From Streptomyces sp. NRRL F-4489 (GTDB lineage: Bacteria; Actinomycetota; Actinomycetes; Streptomycetales; Streptomycetaceae), in NCBI RefSeq assembly GCF_001509485.1, contig NZ_LLZI01000277.1, positions 1-29,010 on the forward strand: a DNA stretch of 29,010 nucleotides, in the 5' to 3' direction. The translations under genes and the position numbers were made by a program. Of this stretch, positions 7,874 to 16,215 are shown one piece after another. The notes under the pieces were generated by a model, which worked only from the letters and a program-made list of their open reading frames with translations, did no database searches and was not told where the DNA came from. Position 1 is the first letter of the stretch; every line of letters begins with the position of its first letter.

Positions 7874-8787
7874 GGCGGCGCACGGCACTGCTCGGCGCGG
7901 CCCTGGCGGCGGGCGCCCTCGCCCTGACCGGCTGCGACCGCGGCGGCCACACCGACCTCGGTCTGGCCCTGTCCACGATGAACAACCCGTTCTTCGTCGG
8001 CATCAAGAAGGGCGCGCAGGCCGAGGCGGACGCCCGGGGGCTGCGCATCAACATCACCGACGCGCAGAACGACCCGATGCAGCAGATCAACCAGATGGAG
8101 ACCTTCACCAGCCAGCAGGTGAAGGCGGCGATCATCAACCCGGTGGACTCCGACGCCGCCGTCCCGGCCGTCGGCGTCGCCAACCGCGCCAAGGTGCCGG
8201 TGATCTCCATCGACCGCGGGGTCAACGGCGGGCAGGTCGGCTCGACCATCGCCTCCGACAACGTCGCCGGCGGCCGGCTCGCCGCGCGCACGCTGGCCGA
8301 GGCGCTCGGCGGCAAGGGGAAGGTGGCGTTCCTCGAAGGCCAGCCCGGCACCTCCGCCGCCCGCGAACGCGGCCAGGGTTTCGAGGAGGGCATCAAGCAG
8401 TACCCGGGCATCGAGGTCGTCGCGCGGCAGCCCGCCGACTTCGACCGCACCAAGGGCATGGACGTGATGTCCAATATGCTCCAGGCACACCGCGACCTCA
8501 CCGGGGTGTTCGCCGCCAACGACGAGATGGCGCTCGGAGCGTCCAAGGCGCTCGGGGCCCGCTCCGGCAGGGACGTGAAGGTGGTGGCGTTCGACGGCAC
8601 CCCGGACGGCGTCCGGGCCGTGCGGGACGGCACGCTCACCGCCACCGTCGCCCAGCAGCCCGAACTCCTCGGCAAGCAGGCCGTGGACTGGGCGCTGAAG
8701 GCGGCCCGCGGGGAGCGGCTGCCGCGGACGGTCAAGGTGCCGGTGGTGCTGGTGACGGCGGCCAACGCGGCGAAGTTCGCGGGCTGA
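7870..8787 (+). CDS. rbsB: Ribose-type substrate-binding lipoprotein
   Basis: A 305-residue extracellular binding protein. It has a positive N-terminus (MRRR), a short hydrophobic core and the lipobox LTGC with the lipidated Cys at residue 22. The mature protein is a Peripla_BP_4 fold. LGLALSTMNNPFFVGIKKGAQAEA is typical of RbsB, as are INPVDSDAAVPAV, VISIDRGV, SDNVAGGRLAA and FAANDEMALGA. It delivers ribose or a similar sugar to RbsAC. The start uses the ATGA overlap with rbsC; the frame is open far upstream, but only this start gives a signal peptide. The order A-C-B with the binding protein last before the kinase is a common actinomycete arrangement. Confidence 0.93.
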   Translation: MRRRTALLGAALAAGALALTGCDRGGHTDLGLALSTMNNPFFVGIKKGAQAEADARGLRINITDAQNDPMQQINQMETFTSQQVKAAIINPVDSDAAVPAVGVANRAKVPVISIDRGVNGGQVGSTIASDNVAGGRLAARTLAEALGGKGKVAFLEGQPGTSAARERGQGFEEGIKQYPGIEVVARQPADFDRTKGMDVMSNMLQAHRDLTGVFAANDEMALGASKALGARSGRDVKVVAFDGTPDGVRAVRDGTLTATVAQQPELLGKQAVDWALKAARGERLPRTVKVPVVLVTAANAAKFAG

Positions 8788-8789
8788 CG

Positions 8790-8850
8790 GCCGCCGCCGG
8801 CGGCGGCGCCCGGGCGGCGGACCGCCATCGCCACTGGCGCCCGCCGCCCG
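8790..8850 (+). terminator. Two GC hairpins between rbsB and rbsK
   Basis: The perfect palindrome GCCGCCGCC/GGCGGCGGC occupies 8790-8807. It is followed by a 10-bp perfect stem, CGGGCGGCGG (8811-8820) with CCGCCGCCCG (8841-8850), enclosing a 20-base loop. They start 2 bases after the rbsB stop. They could stabilise the rbsACB transcript 3' end or partly terminate before rbsK. Confidence 0.55.
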
Positions 8851-8927
8851 GCGGCATGCAGGAACAGACAGACACGCGGCGTATGGACACGACAGAACGA
8901 CGCCCGGACAGAGAAGAGGAACGGCGC

Positions 8928-9845
8928 ATGTACGACGTCCTGGTGGTCGGCTCGGCCAACGCGGACCTGACGGTACGGGTGGACCGGCGGCCCGGCGCGG
9001 GGGAGACCGTGCTCGGCACGGACCTGGTGGAATCGGCCGGCGGCAAGGGCGCCAACCAGGCGGCCGCGGCGGCCCGGATCGGCGGCCGCACCGCCCTGCT
9101 GGCCCGGGTCGGCGGGGACGCCTACGGCGAACTCCTGCTGTCCGCCCAGCGCGCGGCGGGCACCGACGTCACCCCGGTCATCGTGGACGAGGGGGCCCGC
9201 ACCGGCACCGCGATGATCATCGTCAGCCCGGACGGGGACAACAGCATCGTCGTCTCCCCGGGCGCCAACGCCGCCCTCACCCCGGAGGACGTGGCCGCGG
9301 CCAAGGACGTCATCGCGTCCTCCGCGGTGGTCTCCCTCCAGCTGGAGATCCCGATGGAGACCGTACGGGCCGCCGCCGCGGCCGCCGAGGAGGCCGGCAC
9401 CCGCGTCGTCCTCAATCCCTCCCCGGCCCCCGAGGACCTCGACCGCGACCTCCTCGCCGTGGCCGACCCGCTGGTGGTCAACGAGCACGAGGCGCGCCGG
9501 CTCGCCGGCCGCACCGGGGGCACGCCGGCCGACTGGGCGGCCGCGCTCCGGGACCGGGGCGCCCGCTCGGTCGTGGTGACCCTCGGGGGCGACGGCGCGC
9601 TCGTCCTGGACGCCTCCGGGCAGGCCACCGTGCCCGGCATCCGGGTCGAGGCCGTGGACACCACCGGCGCCGGGGACGCCTTCACCGGCGCCCTCGCCAC
9701 CCGCCTGGCCGGCGGCGCCTCCCTCTCCGAAGCGGCCCGCTTCGCCGTACGGGTAGGTGCGGCCGCCGTCACCAAGCCGGGCGCCCAGCCGTCGTACCCG
9801 ACGGCCGAAGAACTGTCCCAGTTCCCGGAACCGGCGGCGTCCTGA
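8928..9845 (+). CDS. rbsK: Ribokinase (PfkB family)
   Basis: A 305-residue sugar kinase that phosphorylates ribose to ribose 5-phosphate with ATP. PfkB signature 1 is seen in ESAGGKGANQAAAAARIGG (about 36-54) and signature 2 in DTTGAGDAFTGAL, with catalytic D250. Other ribokinase features are VVGSANADLTVRVDRRPGAGET at the N-terminus, VVLNPSPAP, VVNEHEA and the final VTKPGAQPSYPT. I chose the ATG at 8928 because GAGAAGAGGA lies 7 bases upstream and the protein then starts at the family N-terminus. It is last in the operon after two hairpins. No ribose pyranase gene (rbsD) is present in this operon. Confidence 0.93.
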   Translation: MYDVLVVGSANADLTVRVDRRPGAGETVLGTDLVESAGGKGANQAAAAARIGGRTALLARVGGDAYGELLLSAQRAAGTDVTPVIVDEGARTGTAMIIVSPDGDNSIVVSPGANAALTPEDVAAAKDVIASSAVVSLQLEIPMETVRAAAAAAEEAGTRVVLNPSPAPEDLDRDLLAVADPLVVNEHEARRLAGRTGGTPADWAAALRDRGARSVVVTLGGDGALVLDASGQATVPGIRVEAVDTTGAGDAFTGALATRLAGGASLSEAARFAVRVGAAAVTKPGAQPSYPTAEELSQFPEPAAS

Positions 9846-10147
9846 CCGGCAGTGCCCTGGGTTGCGCGGCCCTGGGCTGCCCGGTTCCGGCTTGCCGGGC
9901 GCTGGGGTGCCTGGTCCGCAAAGGCGCTGGTGGGGTGGGAGTTGGCCGAGTGGTGGGAGCCGCCGCAGTCGGGGCCATCCCGGCAACCGGGAGTGTCCGA
10001 GCGGGGGCGGTGCTCCGAACCGCCGGAGCCGCCCCGTAAGGGAGCCGATCGGGCGGGCGCCTCGGGGTGCGGATGCGGTGGGGCGCCGCCGCGCCACGGG
10101 AACGGGCCACTTCGACGGCGCCGCGTCCCGGTGCCCCCTTGCGCGCC
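9846..10147. other. Convergent intergenic region
   Basis: About 300 bases between the 3' ends of rbsK and the amidase/dipeptidase fusion. No credible reading frame was found. It holds a small hairpin TCCCGG-CAA-CCGGGA at 9978-9992 and a stronger one listed separately. Confidence 0.6.
10004..10035. terminator. Candidate bidirectional terminator
   Basis: GGGGCGG plus CTCCG on the left pairs with CGGAG plus CCGCCCC on the right, a 12-bp stem with a 2-base bulge (TG) and a 6-base loop. It sits between convergent genes, so it can serve both. Confidence 0.6.
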
Positions 10148-11716
10148 TCACCGCTCCGCCCCCGCGCCGTCGGGCACCCGCGGCCTCACCAGGCCGCGCT
10201 GCCACCCGTGGGCGTCCTGCCCCGCGCCGAGCACCTTGGGCCGCTCACCCGGTGCCTCATCCGCGCTCTGTACGGCCGCGCTGAGCTCCACGGGGCCGTA
10301 CAGGGCGTGCTCCGCGCCGGTCGTCAGCGCCCAGTAGCGGTCGCCGTAGGACCAGTGCCACCACTCGGTCGGGTAGTTGACCAGGCCCGCCCCGTGCAGC
10401 GCGGCGGCCAGGACGCGGCGGTTGGCTCGGGCGGAGGGTGTCAGGCCCGGGGCGCAGGTGTAGCACGCGCCGCCGCTCTCCTCCGGGGACGCGTCGATCG
10501 GCGTCCCCATGTCCAACTCGCTTCCGTCCGCCGTGACCAGGGTGACGTCCACCGCGCCGCCCGCGCTGTGCGGGGCGATCTCCGGGGGCGACACGAACCG
10601 GCTGGCGGCGCGGTGGATCCGCGCGTCGTCCCACTCGGGGTGGGCGGCCCGAAGCTCTTCCCCGTAGCGCGTGAAGTAGCGGCGCTGGAGGGCCGGTGGG
10701 CGGTAGCCCTCCACCACCCGCAGCCGCAGGCCGTCCGGCAGCGCCTTCTGCGCCGCCTCCAGCCGCGTCACCACCCCCGCCCGCAGATACGCGAACGGAC
10801 CCTCGGCGCCCGCCCCCTCCGCACCGCCCTCGGGACAGCCCCCGTCGCCCGTGCTCTCCAGCTGTGCCACGAGCAGCCCGGGCGCCGCGGTCCGCACGTC
10901 CACCAGTGGTTCGCCGCAGTCCAGGACCGGTACGGCGGCCACCGCCGGATCGGCCATCAGCGTGATCGCGTCCCGGACATCGCCCAGCACCAGGTCGGCG
11001 CCGCCTCCCGGGCCGGCCGGGTCTGCCCCCGACGAGGCGGTCGCCACCCGCTCACCGGTCGGCAGCCAGTGCCCGCTCCGCCCCACCGCCGGCCCGGAAC
11101 TGCCGCTGCCCCTCCCGACGCCATTGGCCAGCAGCACATGCAGCCCATGGGTGCGCGCCAACGCGCCATACTGCGCCGCTCTTTGCTCGTCGTCATGGAA
11201 GGCGCTGGCCAGATACACCCGGCAGCCATCGGCGGCGGCCCGCTCCGGCACCTCCGGGAAGGCGCTGTCGAAACAGATGGCGAGCGCGAACCGGATGCCG
11301 CCCAGCGTGAAGCGCCCCTGCGCGCTGCCCGGTGCGAACACCAGGCGCTCGCCCTCGGTCAGGTGCTGCTTGTCGTAGCGGGTGAGGAGGGCGCCGTCCG
11401 GTCCGAAGACGAAGCTGGAGATGGTGGGCCTGGCCCCGTCCCCGAAGCCGCGTCCGGGGCCGTTGACCACCGCGGCGACACCAGCCGCCCGGCATGCCTG
11501 GCGTACGGGCGCCAGCCGGGGGTCCTCCGGCAGTACCGACATCCCGATCGGATCGGTGGCTATCGCGTCGAGGTCGTAATGCGTCAGCGCCAGCTCGGCG
11601 AAGGCGACCAGCCCGGCACCGCGGTCGCCGGCCTCGGCGATGAGGCCGGCCATCCGCGCGGCATTGGCGGCGATATCACCTGATACGGACGGGAATTGTG
11701 CGGCAGCAAGGATCAT
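10148..11716 (-). CDS. Fusion of a nitrilase-superfamily amidohydrolase and a VanX-type D-Ala-D-Ala dipeptidase
   Basis: A 522-residue two-domain enzyme. Residues 1 to about 265 are a carbon-nitrogen hydrolase. The start is MILAAAQFPSVSGDI, with the Glu-Lys-Cys triad at E41 (AFAELALTHYD), K116 (RYDKQHL) and C148 (LAICFDSAFPEV). Residues about 268-468 are peptidase family M15D: PLVDVRTAAPG at the start, GYRP with R339, zinc ligands H383 and D390 (PHSAGGAVDV), and catalytic E451 with ligand H454 (PTEWWHWSYGDRYWAL). Both active sites look intact. About 55 further residues form an uncharacterised tail. No signal peptide is seen, so it is probably cytoplasmic. It could cleave an amide and a D,D-dipeptide in turn, for example in recycling of peptidoglycan fragments; that is inference. 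The reading is one continuous frame with no frameshift. A TetR gene lies 114 bases upstream on the same strand. Confidence 0.85.
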   Translation of the reverse strand: MILAAAQFPSVSGDIAANAARMAGLIAEAGDRGAGLVAFAELALTHYDLDAIATDPIGMSVLPEDPRLAPVRQACRAAGVAAVVNGPGRGFGDGARPTISSFVFGPDGALLTRYDKQHLTEGERLVFAPGSAQGRFTLGGIRFALAICFDSAFPEVPERAAADGCRVYLASAFHDDEQRAAQYGALARTHGLHVLLANGVGRGSGSSGPAVGRSGHWLPTGERVATASSGADPAGPGGGADLVLGDVRDAITLMADPAVAAVPVLDCGEPLVDVRTAAPGLLVAQLESTGDGGCPEGGAEGAGAEGPFAYLRAGVVTRLEAAQKALPDGLRLRVVEGYRPPALQRRYFTRYGEELRAAHPEWDDARIHRAASRFVSPPEIAPHSAGGAVDVTLVTADGSELDMGTPIDASPEESGGACYTCAPGLTPSARANRRVLAAALHGAGLVNYPTEWWHWSYGDRYWALTTGAEHALYGPVELSAAVQSADEAPGERPKVLGAGQDAHGWQRGLVRPRVPDGAGAER

Positions 11717-11830
11717 GCGGCCATCATGCGCGCTCCGTCCGCCTCCCGCCGCAGCCTGTGGATAACTCCGGCCCGCCCCCGCGGGCTGGGGGCGCGGGCG
11801 GTGCAGGCCCGTCGCCCAGGCAAGGCCGCG

Positions 11831-12523
11831 CTATGACTCGCTGCCCCGCCCCGACTCCCGACCCGCGCCGGTTGCTCTCTCCCGTGAGCCGGCGTCCGCG
11901 TCCGCTCCAGCGGAGCTGCCGAGGAGGGTCAGGAAGTCGCGGAAGGCTGTCGGCATATCGACTTGGTCGGGGTCCAGGAGCCACTGGAGTTGGAGGCCGT
12001 CCATGACGGCGACCAGCAGGGGGGCGGCTCGTTCCGGGGTCAGGCCGCCGGGCAGGCTGGGACCGAACTCGGCGCGGAGCGCGTCGGACAGGGCCTCGCG
12101 CACCGCGCGGAAACGGGCCTCGAAGAAGCCGCGCGCCGGGTGGTCCTCGGTGACACTGTCGGCGGAGAGCACGGTGTACGCCTGGACGATGCCGGGGCGG
12201 GCGGCGTTGTAGTCGACGAGCTGGGCGAGGGTGCCGGTGCGCCAGGCACCGGATGCCGCGGCGGCCGCGTCCCAGCGGTCCCGGGCCTCCAGGACGCCGA
12301 TCAGCAGCAGTTCCTTGGTGGGGAAGTGGTGGAGCAGCCCTTGCTGGCTGAGCCCGGCCCGCTCGGCGACGGCGGCAAGGGACGTACGGCGGTAGCCGCG
12401 CTCGGCGATCAGTTCCATCGCGGCCTCCAGGATCGCCGCCCGCCGCTCCGCGCGCTGGACCTCCCGCCCGCCGCCGGCCCGCCGGGCGGCGCGTGCCGCG
12501 TCCTGCTCTTGTGCACCACTCAC
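11831..12523 (-). CDS. TetR-family transcriptional regulator
   Basis: A 230-residue regulator. The N-terminal HTH lies at about residues 27-75 (RRAAILEAAMELIAERGYRRTSLAAVAERAGLSQQGLLHHFPTKELLL), followed by an all-helical ligand and dimer domain of the BetI-like C_6 class. The C-terminal 25 residues are low-complexity. I chose GTG at 12521-12523; GGAGGA lies about 15 bases upstream, a rather long spacing, so a nearby start is possible. Longer in-frame starts would add Pro-rich residues that do not look coding. It is divergent from the GH3 beta-glucosidase, an arrangement often seen in Streptomyces, so it probably represses that gene. It may also be cotranscribed with the amidase/dipeptidase fusion. 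Confidence 0.85.
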   Translation of the reverse strand: MSGAQEQDAARAARRAGGGREVQRAERRAAILEAAMELIAERGYRRTSLAAVAERAGLSQQGLLHHFPTKELLLIGVLEARDRWDAAAAASGAWRTGTLAQLVDYNAARPGIVQAYTVLSADSVTEDHPARGFFEARFRAVREALSDALRAEFGPSLPGGLTPERAAPLLVAVMDGLQLQWLLDPDQVDMPTAFRDFLTLLGSSAGADADAGSRERATGAGRESGRGSES

Positions 12524-12653
12524 CCGGCCGAGAGTAATCCTCCGGTCCTGCGGTCCGCCCTGCGGCGGCGCGCAGTCCCGGTGCCGCTGGGGGCCGCAGG
12601 GTGGGTATGTCGGGCCGGGCGTTCGGGCGCTCGGCGTCCGATGCGCCATCCCC

Positions 12654-12671
12654 GGCAGTGGCAGTGGCAGT
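12654..12671. repeat. Short GGCAGT tandem repeat
   Basis: Three exact copies of the 6-mer GGCAGT occupy 12654-12671 in the tetR-GH3 intergenic region. It is possibly a slippage tract; no function is evident. Confidence 0.5.
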
Positions 12672-12686
12672 GGCGCGCTGGCGTAA

Positions 12687-12717
12687 CGGACAGGTAACAA
12701 TGCCTACCAGCCGTCCG
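12687..12717. promoter_or_regulatory. Possible TetR operator before the GH3 gene
   Basis: An imperfect inverted repeat pairs CGGAC (12687-12691) and GGTA (12693-12696) with TACC (12705-12708) and GTCCG (12713-12717). The arms have unequal gaps, so the symmetry is imperfect. Its place in the 250-base divergent region suits a TetR target. No certain promoter boxes were found. Confidence 0.3.
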
Positions 12718-12773
12718 GTATGAGGGTAAGAATTCGGCCAGGGCCCGTCTCTCCGCGCAAGGGAGCGCTGTAT

Positions 12774-15329
12774 ATGACCGACCAGCCGCATGTCCGGGGC
12801 GCGGGGGCGCATGCCGTGCCGGGTGCCCACGGCGGAGACGGGGGGCGGGACTACTCCGCGGTGGTGGAAGAGGCCCTTGCCAGGCTTGACTTGGACACCA
12901 AGGCGCGGCTGCTCTCCGGGCAGGACATGTGGTCGCTGCCGGCGGTGCCCGCGATCGGGCTGCGGTCGCTGGTGATGTCGGACGGGCCGGTCGGCGTGCG
13001 GGGGCGGCACTGGACCGCGGAGGACCCCTCGGTGGCACTGCCCAGCCCCACCGCCCTGGCCGCCACCTGGGATCCGGAACTGGCCCGCCGGGCCGGGCAG
13101 CTGCTGGCCCAGGAGGCCCGCCGCAAGGGGGTGCACGTCCTGCTGGCGCCGACGGTCAATCTGCACCGCTCGCCGCTCGGCGGCCGCCACTTCGAGTGCT
13201 ACGCCGAGGACCCGCTGCTGACCGGCGTGATCGGTGCCGGCTATGTGCGCGGGGTGCAGGAGGGCGGCGTCGCGGCCACGGTGAAGCACTTCGTCGGCAA
13301 CGACGCCGAGACCGAACGCCTCACGGTCGACAACCGCATCGCCCCGCGCCCGCTGCGCGAGCTTTATCTCGCGCCGTTCGAGTACATCGTCCGCCACGCC
13401 CGCCCCTGGGGCGTCATGACCGCCTACAACCAGGTCAACGGCGTGACGATGACCGAGCACCGCGACCTCGTCGCCGGTGTGCTGCGCGGGGAATGGGGCT
13501 TCGACGGCTGCAACGTCTCCGACTGGACCGCGGCCCGGCACACCGTACGGGCCCTGCGCGGCGGCCTGGACGTGGCGATGCCGGGGCCCCGCACGGTCTT
13601 CGGCGCCCCGCTCGCGGCGGCCGTGCGCGCGGGCGAGGTCGACGAGGCGGAGGTGGACGCCGCGGTCCGCCGGGTGCTGCTGCTCGCCGCGCGGACCGGC
13701 TGCCTGGACGGGGTGCCGCCGGCGGTGGACCCGGACGACGTGCCGCGCGGCATCGACGGCCGGGCGGTCGCCCGGGAACTGGCCCGCCGCGCGACCGTCC
13801 TGCTCCGCAACGAGAGCGTGCCCACCGGGCCGGACGGGGCGGATGGGCCGGATCGCCCGCTGCTTCCGCTGGCCGTCTCCGGGCTGCGGCGGGTCGCGGT
13901 CATCGGCGCGGCCGCCCGGGACGCCCGGGTGCTCGGCGGAGGCTCGGCGACCGTCTTTCCGGCGCGGATCGTCTCCCCGCTGGAGGGGCTGCGGGCCGCG
14001 CTGCCGGAGGACGTCGAGGTCGTCTTCGCCACCGGGGCGGACCCGCGCACCCGGATCCCGCACGCCCGTGAGGGCTTCGACCTGCGCGCCCGCTACCTCA
14101 CCGCCGAGGGCCGGCTGCTCGCCGAGACCCCGCAGTTCGACGGCCGGGTGCAGGCGCTCGGCAGCTTCCCCGACGGCGTCACCCGCCAGGACCTGCACGC
14201 CGTCGAACTCACCGGGACCTTCACCACGGGGACCACCGGCACCCACACCCTGGCCGTGGCCGGCGCGGGGCGGCTGCGGCTGACCGTGGGCGGCACCGTG
14301 CTCTTCGACGGCGAGGGGCCGGCGGGGCAGGGGAACGACCCGTTCGAGGCGTTCATGCAGCCTGCCGAGCACCGCCTCACCGCAGAACTGACGGCTGGTC
14401 AGCAGCTGCCCGTCACCCTGCGCTTCGTGCCGGACGGGCTCGGGCCGGAGGAGGGGCTGGACGCGCTGAACTTCGCCCTCGGGCACGCGGAGCCGCGGCT
14501 CGACGGGGACGCCGAGATCGAGGAAGCCGTCCGCGCGGCGGCCGGCGCGGACGTGGCGGTGGTGGTCGTCGCCACCACCGAGGAGGTCGAGTCGGAGGGC
14601 TTCGACCGCGCCGATCTCCGGCTGCCGGGCCGGCAGGACGAACTGGTCGCCCGGGTCGCCGCCGCCAACCCCCGCACCGTCGTGGTGGTCAACGCCGGCT
14701 CGCCGGTGGAACTGCCCTGGCGGGAGCGGGTGCCCGCGGTGCTGCTGAGCTGGTTCCCGGGCCAGGAGGCCGGGGCGGCGCTGGCGGACGTGCTGCTCGG
14801 CACCCACGAACCGGGCGGGCGGCTGCCCACCACCTGGCCGGCCCGGCTCGCCGACGCGCCGGTCACCACCGTCACCCCGGCCAACGGCACGCTGCCGTAC
14901 ACCGAAGGGCTGTTCATCGGCTACCGGGCCTGGCAGCGGGCCGGGACCGCCCCGGCCTACCCCTTCGGCCACGGCCTCGGCTACACCGACTGGGAGTACG
15001 AGGCGCTGGAGACCGCGCCCGGCTCCGTGCGCGTACGGATCCGCAACACCGGCGGGCGCGCCGGGCGGGAGGTCGTCCAGATCTACCTCGCGCCGGCCGG
15101 CGGAGCCCCCGGCGCACCGGAGCGGCCGGACCGCTGGCTGGCCGGCTCCGCGGTCGTCGAGGCCGGGCCCGGAGAGCGCGCCGAGGCCGAGATCCCGCTG
15201 CCGGACCGGGCGTTCGAGGTCTGGTCGGAGGCGGACGGCGGCTGGCGCCGGATCCCGGGCGGCTACACCGTCGAGGCGGCGCGCAGCAGTACCGACATCC
15301 GGCTGGCCGCGCAGCTCACTTCCGGGTGA
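12774..15329 (+). CDS. GH3 beta-glucosidase with inserted PA14 domain
   Basis: An 851-residue glycoside hydrolase family 3 enzyme. The N-terminal TIM-barrel domain includes MSDGPVGVRG, LAPTVNLHRSPLGGRHFECYAEDP, VKHFVGNDAE and the nucleophile D250 in VSDWTAARHTV. The C-terminal alpha/beta sandwich starts near residue 330. A PA14 domain is inserted at about 425-530 (ELTGTFTTGTTGTHTLAVAGAGRLRLTV). The acid/base is E608 in ESEGFDR, and a fibronectin-III-like domain ends the protein. This architecture matches beta-glucosidases such as Kluyveromyces KmBglI. No signal peptide is seen, so it probably hydrolyses imported oligoglucosides in the cytoplasm. The ATG at 12774 has GGGAG 9 bases upstream; an upstream ATG at 12720 is weaker. 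Its stop overlaps the convergent lipoprotein gene by 14 bases. Confidence 0.93.
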   Translation: MTDQPHVRGAGAHAVPGAHGGDGGRDYSAVVEEALARLDLDTKARLLSGQDMWSLPAVPAIGLRSLVMSDGPVGVRGRHWTAEDPSVALPSPTALAATWDPELARRAGQLLAQEARRKGVHVLLAPTVNLHRSPLGGRHFECYAEDPLLTGVIGAGYVRGVQEGGVAATVKHFVGNDAETERLTVDNRIAPRPLRELYLAPFEYIVRHARPWGVMTAYNQVNGVTMTEHRDLVAGVLRGEWGFDGCNVSDWTAARHTVRALRGGLDVAMPGPRTVFGAPLAAAVRAGEVDEAEVDAAVRRVLLLAARTGCLDGVPPAVDPDDVPRGIDGRAVARELARRATVLLRNESVPTGPDGADGPDRPLLPLAVSGLRRVAVIGAAARDARVLGGGSATVFPARIVSPLEGLRAALPEDVEVVFATGADPRTRIPHAREGFDLRARYLTAEGRLLAETPQFDGRVQALGSFPDGVTRQDLHAVELTGTFTTGTTGTHTLAVAGAGRLRLTVGGTVLFDGEGPAGQGNDPFEAFMQPAEHRLTAELTAGQQLPVTLRFVPDGLGPEEGLDALNFALGHAEPRLDGDAEIEEAVRAAAGADVAVVVVATTEEVESEGFDRADLRLPGRQDELVARVAAANPRTVVVVNAGSPVELPWRERVPAVLLSWFPGQEAGAALADVLLGTHEPGGRLPTTWPARLADAPVTTVTPANGTLPYTEGLFIGYRAWQRAGTAPAYPFGHGLGYTDWEYEALETAPGSVRVRIRNTGGRAGREVVQIYLAPAGGAPGAPERPDRWLAGSAVVEAGPGERAEAEIPLPDRAFEVWSEADGGWRRIPGGYTVEAARSSTDIRLAAQLTSG

Positions 15330-16020
15330 GCACCGAGACGTCCCCACCGCTCGTCCGGGCGGATATTTTGTGGGACGACTCCTCGTCCGTGGGGACGGAG
15401 ACCTTGCGGGTCCCGCCGGCCGTCCCGGCGTCGACGGCGTAGAGGGCCTTCGGGACGCGGATCGTGACATCGCCGCCGCTGCTCCGCCCCGAGACGTCGT
15501 CGGGCACCGCGCCCAGCGTCATCTCCACAGTGCCGCCGCTGGTCTTGGCCTTGGCGGTGCGGGCCGTGGTGTCCTCGACGGTGATGTCGCCGCCGCTGGT
15601 CTGCGCGGTGATCCCGCCGGAGGCGCCGCGGACGGTGATGTCCCCGCCGCTGGTGTGCAGATCGACCGAGGCGTTGCGCGGCAGCAGGATGCGGTAGCCC
15701 ACCACGCAGCGGTGGCCGAAGCCGCAGCCGTCGTCGGCGGTCAGCGTCAGCCGGCCGTCCTTGACCTCGTGCGTGGTCTTGGGCTTGCTGTCGTCGTAGC
15801 GGGCCTTCTCGGTGACCTTGACCTGGGTGCCGGCCTCGACCGGCACGATCTCGATGTCGCCGCCGTGCGTCGAGGCGGACAGCGCGGTGATCGTGCCGCC
15901 CACGCCGTACGTCTGCTCGGTGGTGTGGTCGGGGCCGCCGAGGTGCACGGAGCAGCCGGTCGTCAGCAGGGCCAACGCCGCGCAGGACAGGACGAGATGG
16001 GCGGGGCGGAGACGGGCCAT
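15316..16020 (-). CDS. Lipoprotein with DUF4097-type beta-helix repeats
   Basis: A 234-residue predicted lipoprotein. The signal has MARLRP, a hydrophobic core and the cleavage site TTGC with lipidated Cys at residue 23; the T at -3 is unusual for a lipobox. The mature part has repeated turns HTSGGDITV, QTSGGDITV, KTSGGTVEM, RSSGGDVTI and RTSGGDVSV, the pattern of the DUF4097 right-handed beta-helix family. The function of such proteins is poorly known. I chose the ATG at 16018-16020, preceded by GGGGGATTCACC. An upstream in-frame start at 16089 would put 23 residues before the signal peptide and is rejected. The 3' end overlaps the GH3 gene by 14 bases, tail to tail. Confidence 0.88.
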   Translation of the reverse strand: MARLRPAHLVLSCAALALLTTGCSVHLGGPDHTTEQTYGVGGTITALSASTHGGDIEIVPVEAGTQVKVTEKARYDDSKPKTTHEVKDGRLTLTADDGCGFGHRCVVGYRILLPRNASVDLHTSGGDITVRGASGGITAQTSGGDITVEDTTARTAKAKTSGGTVEMTLGAVPDDVSGRSSGGDVTIRVPKALYAVDAGTAGGTRKVSVPTDEESSHKISARTSGGDVSVLTRK

Positions 16021-16215
16021 GGTGAATCCCCCGAGGAAGTGGGCAGCGGTGCGGGACCGGAGCGGGGCCGGGCCGGATCCGCTCGGCAATCATCATCTCG
16101 GACCCGTGCCGCCCCGGCGTCGCCGCACGGTATGACGTTGCCCCTCACCGCAGGGTATGAGCGGAACCGGCGCTCCCTTAAGGGTTCCCCTGACACCGCC
16201 CCGGACCGGCCGCCG

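Noticed and set aside
10148..11716. VanX as part of a vancomycin resistance cluster
   Set aside because: No vanH, vanA, vanR or vanS genes are nearby, and the dipeptidase is fused to an amidohydrolase.
11757..11765. A single exact TTATCCACA DnaA-box-like 9-mer (minus strand)
   Set aside because: Origins need clusters of boxes and a dnaA/dnaN setting; only one copy was seen, between ordinary genes.
11724..15470. 1248-codon frame antisense to the GH3 gene and out of frame through tetR
   Set aside because: Shadow of tetR and GH3, low-complexity composition.
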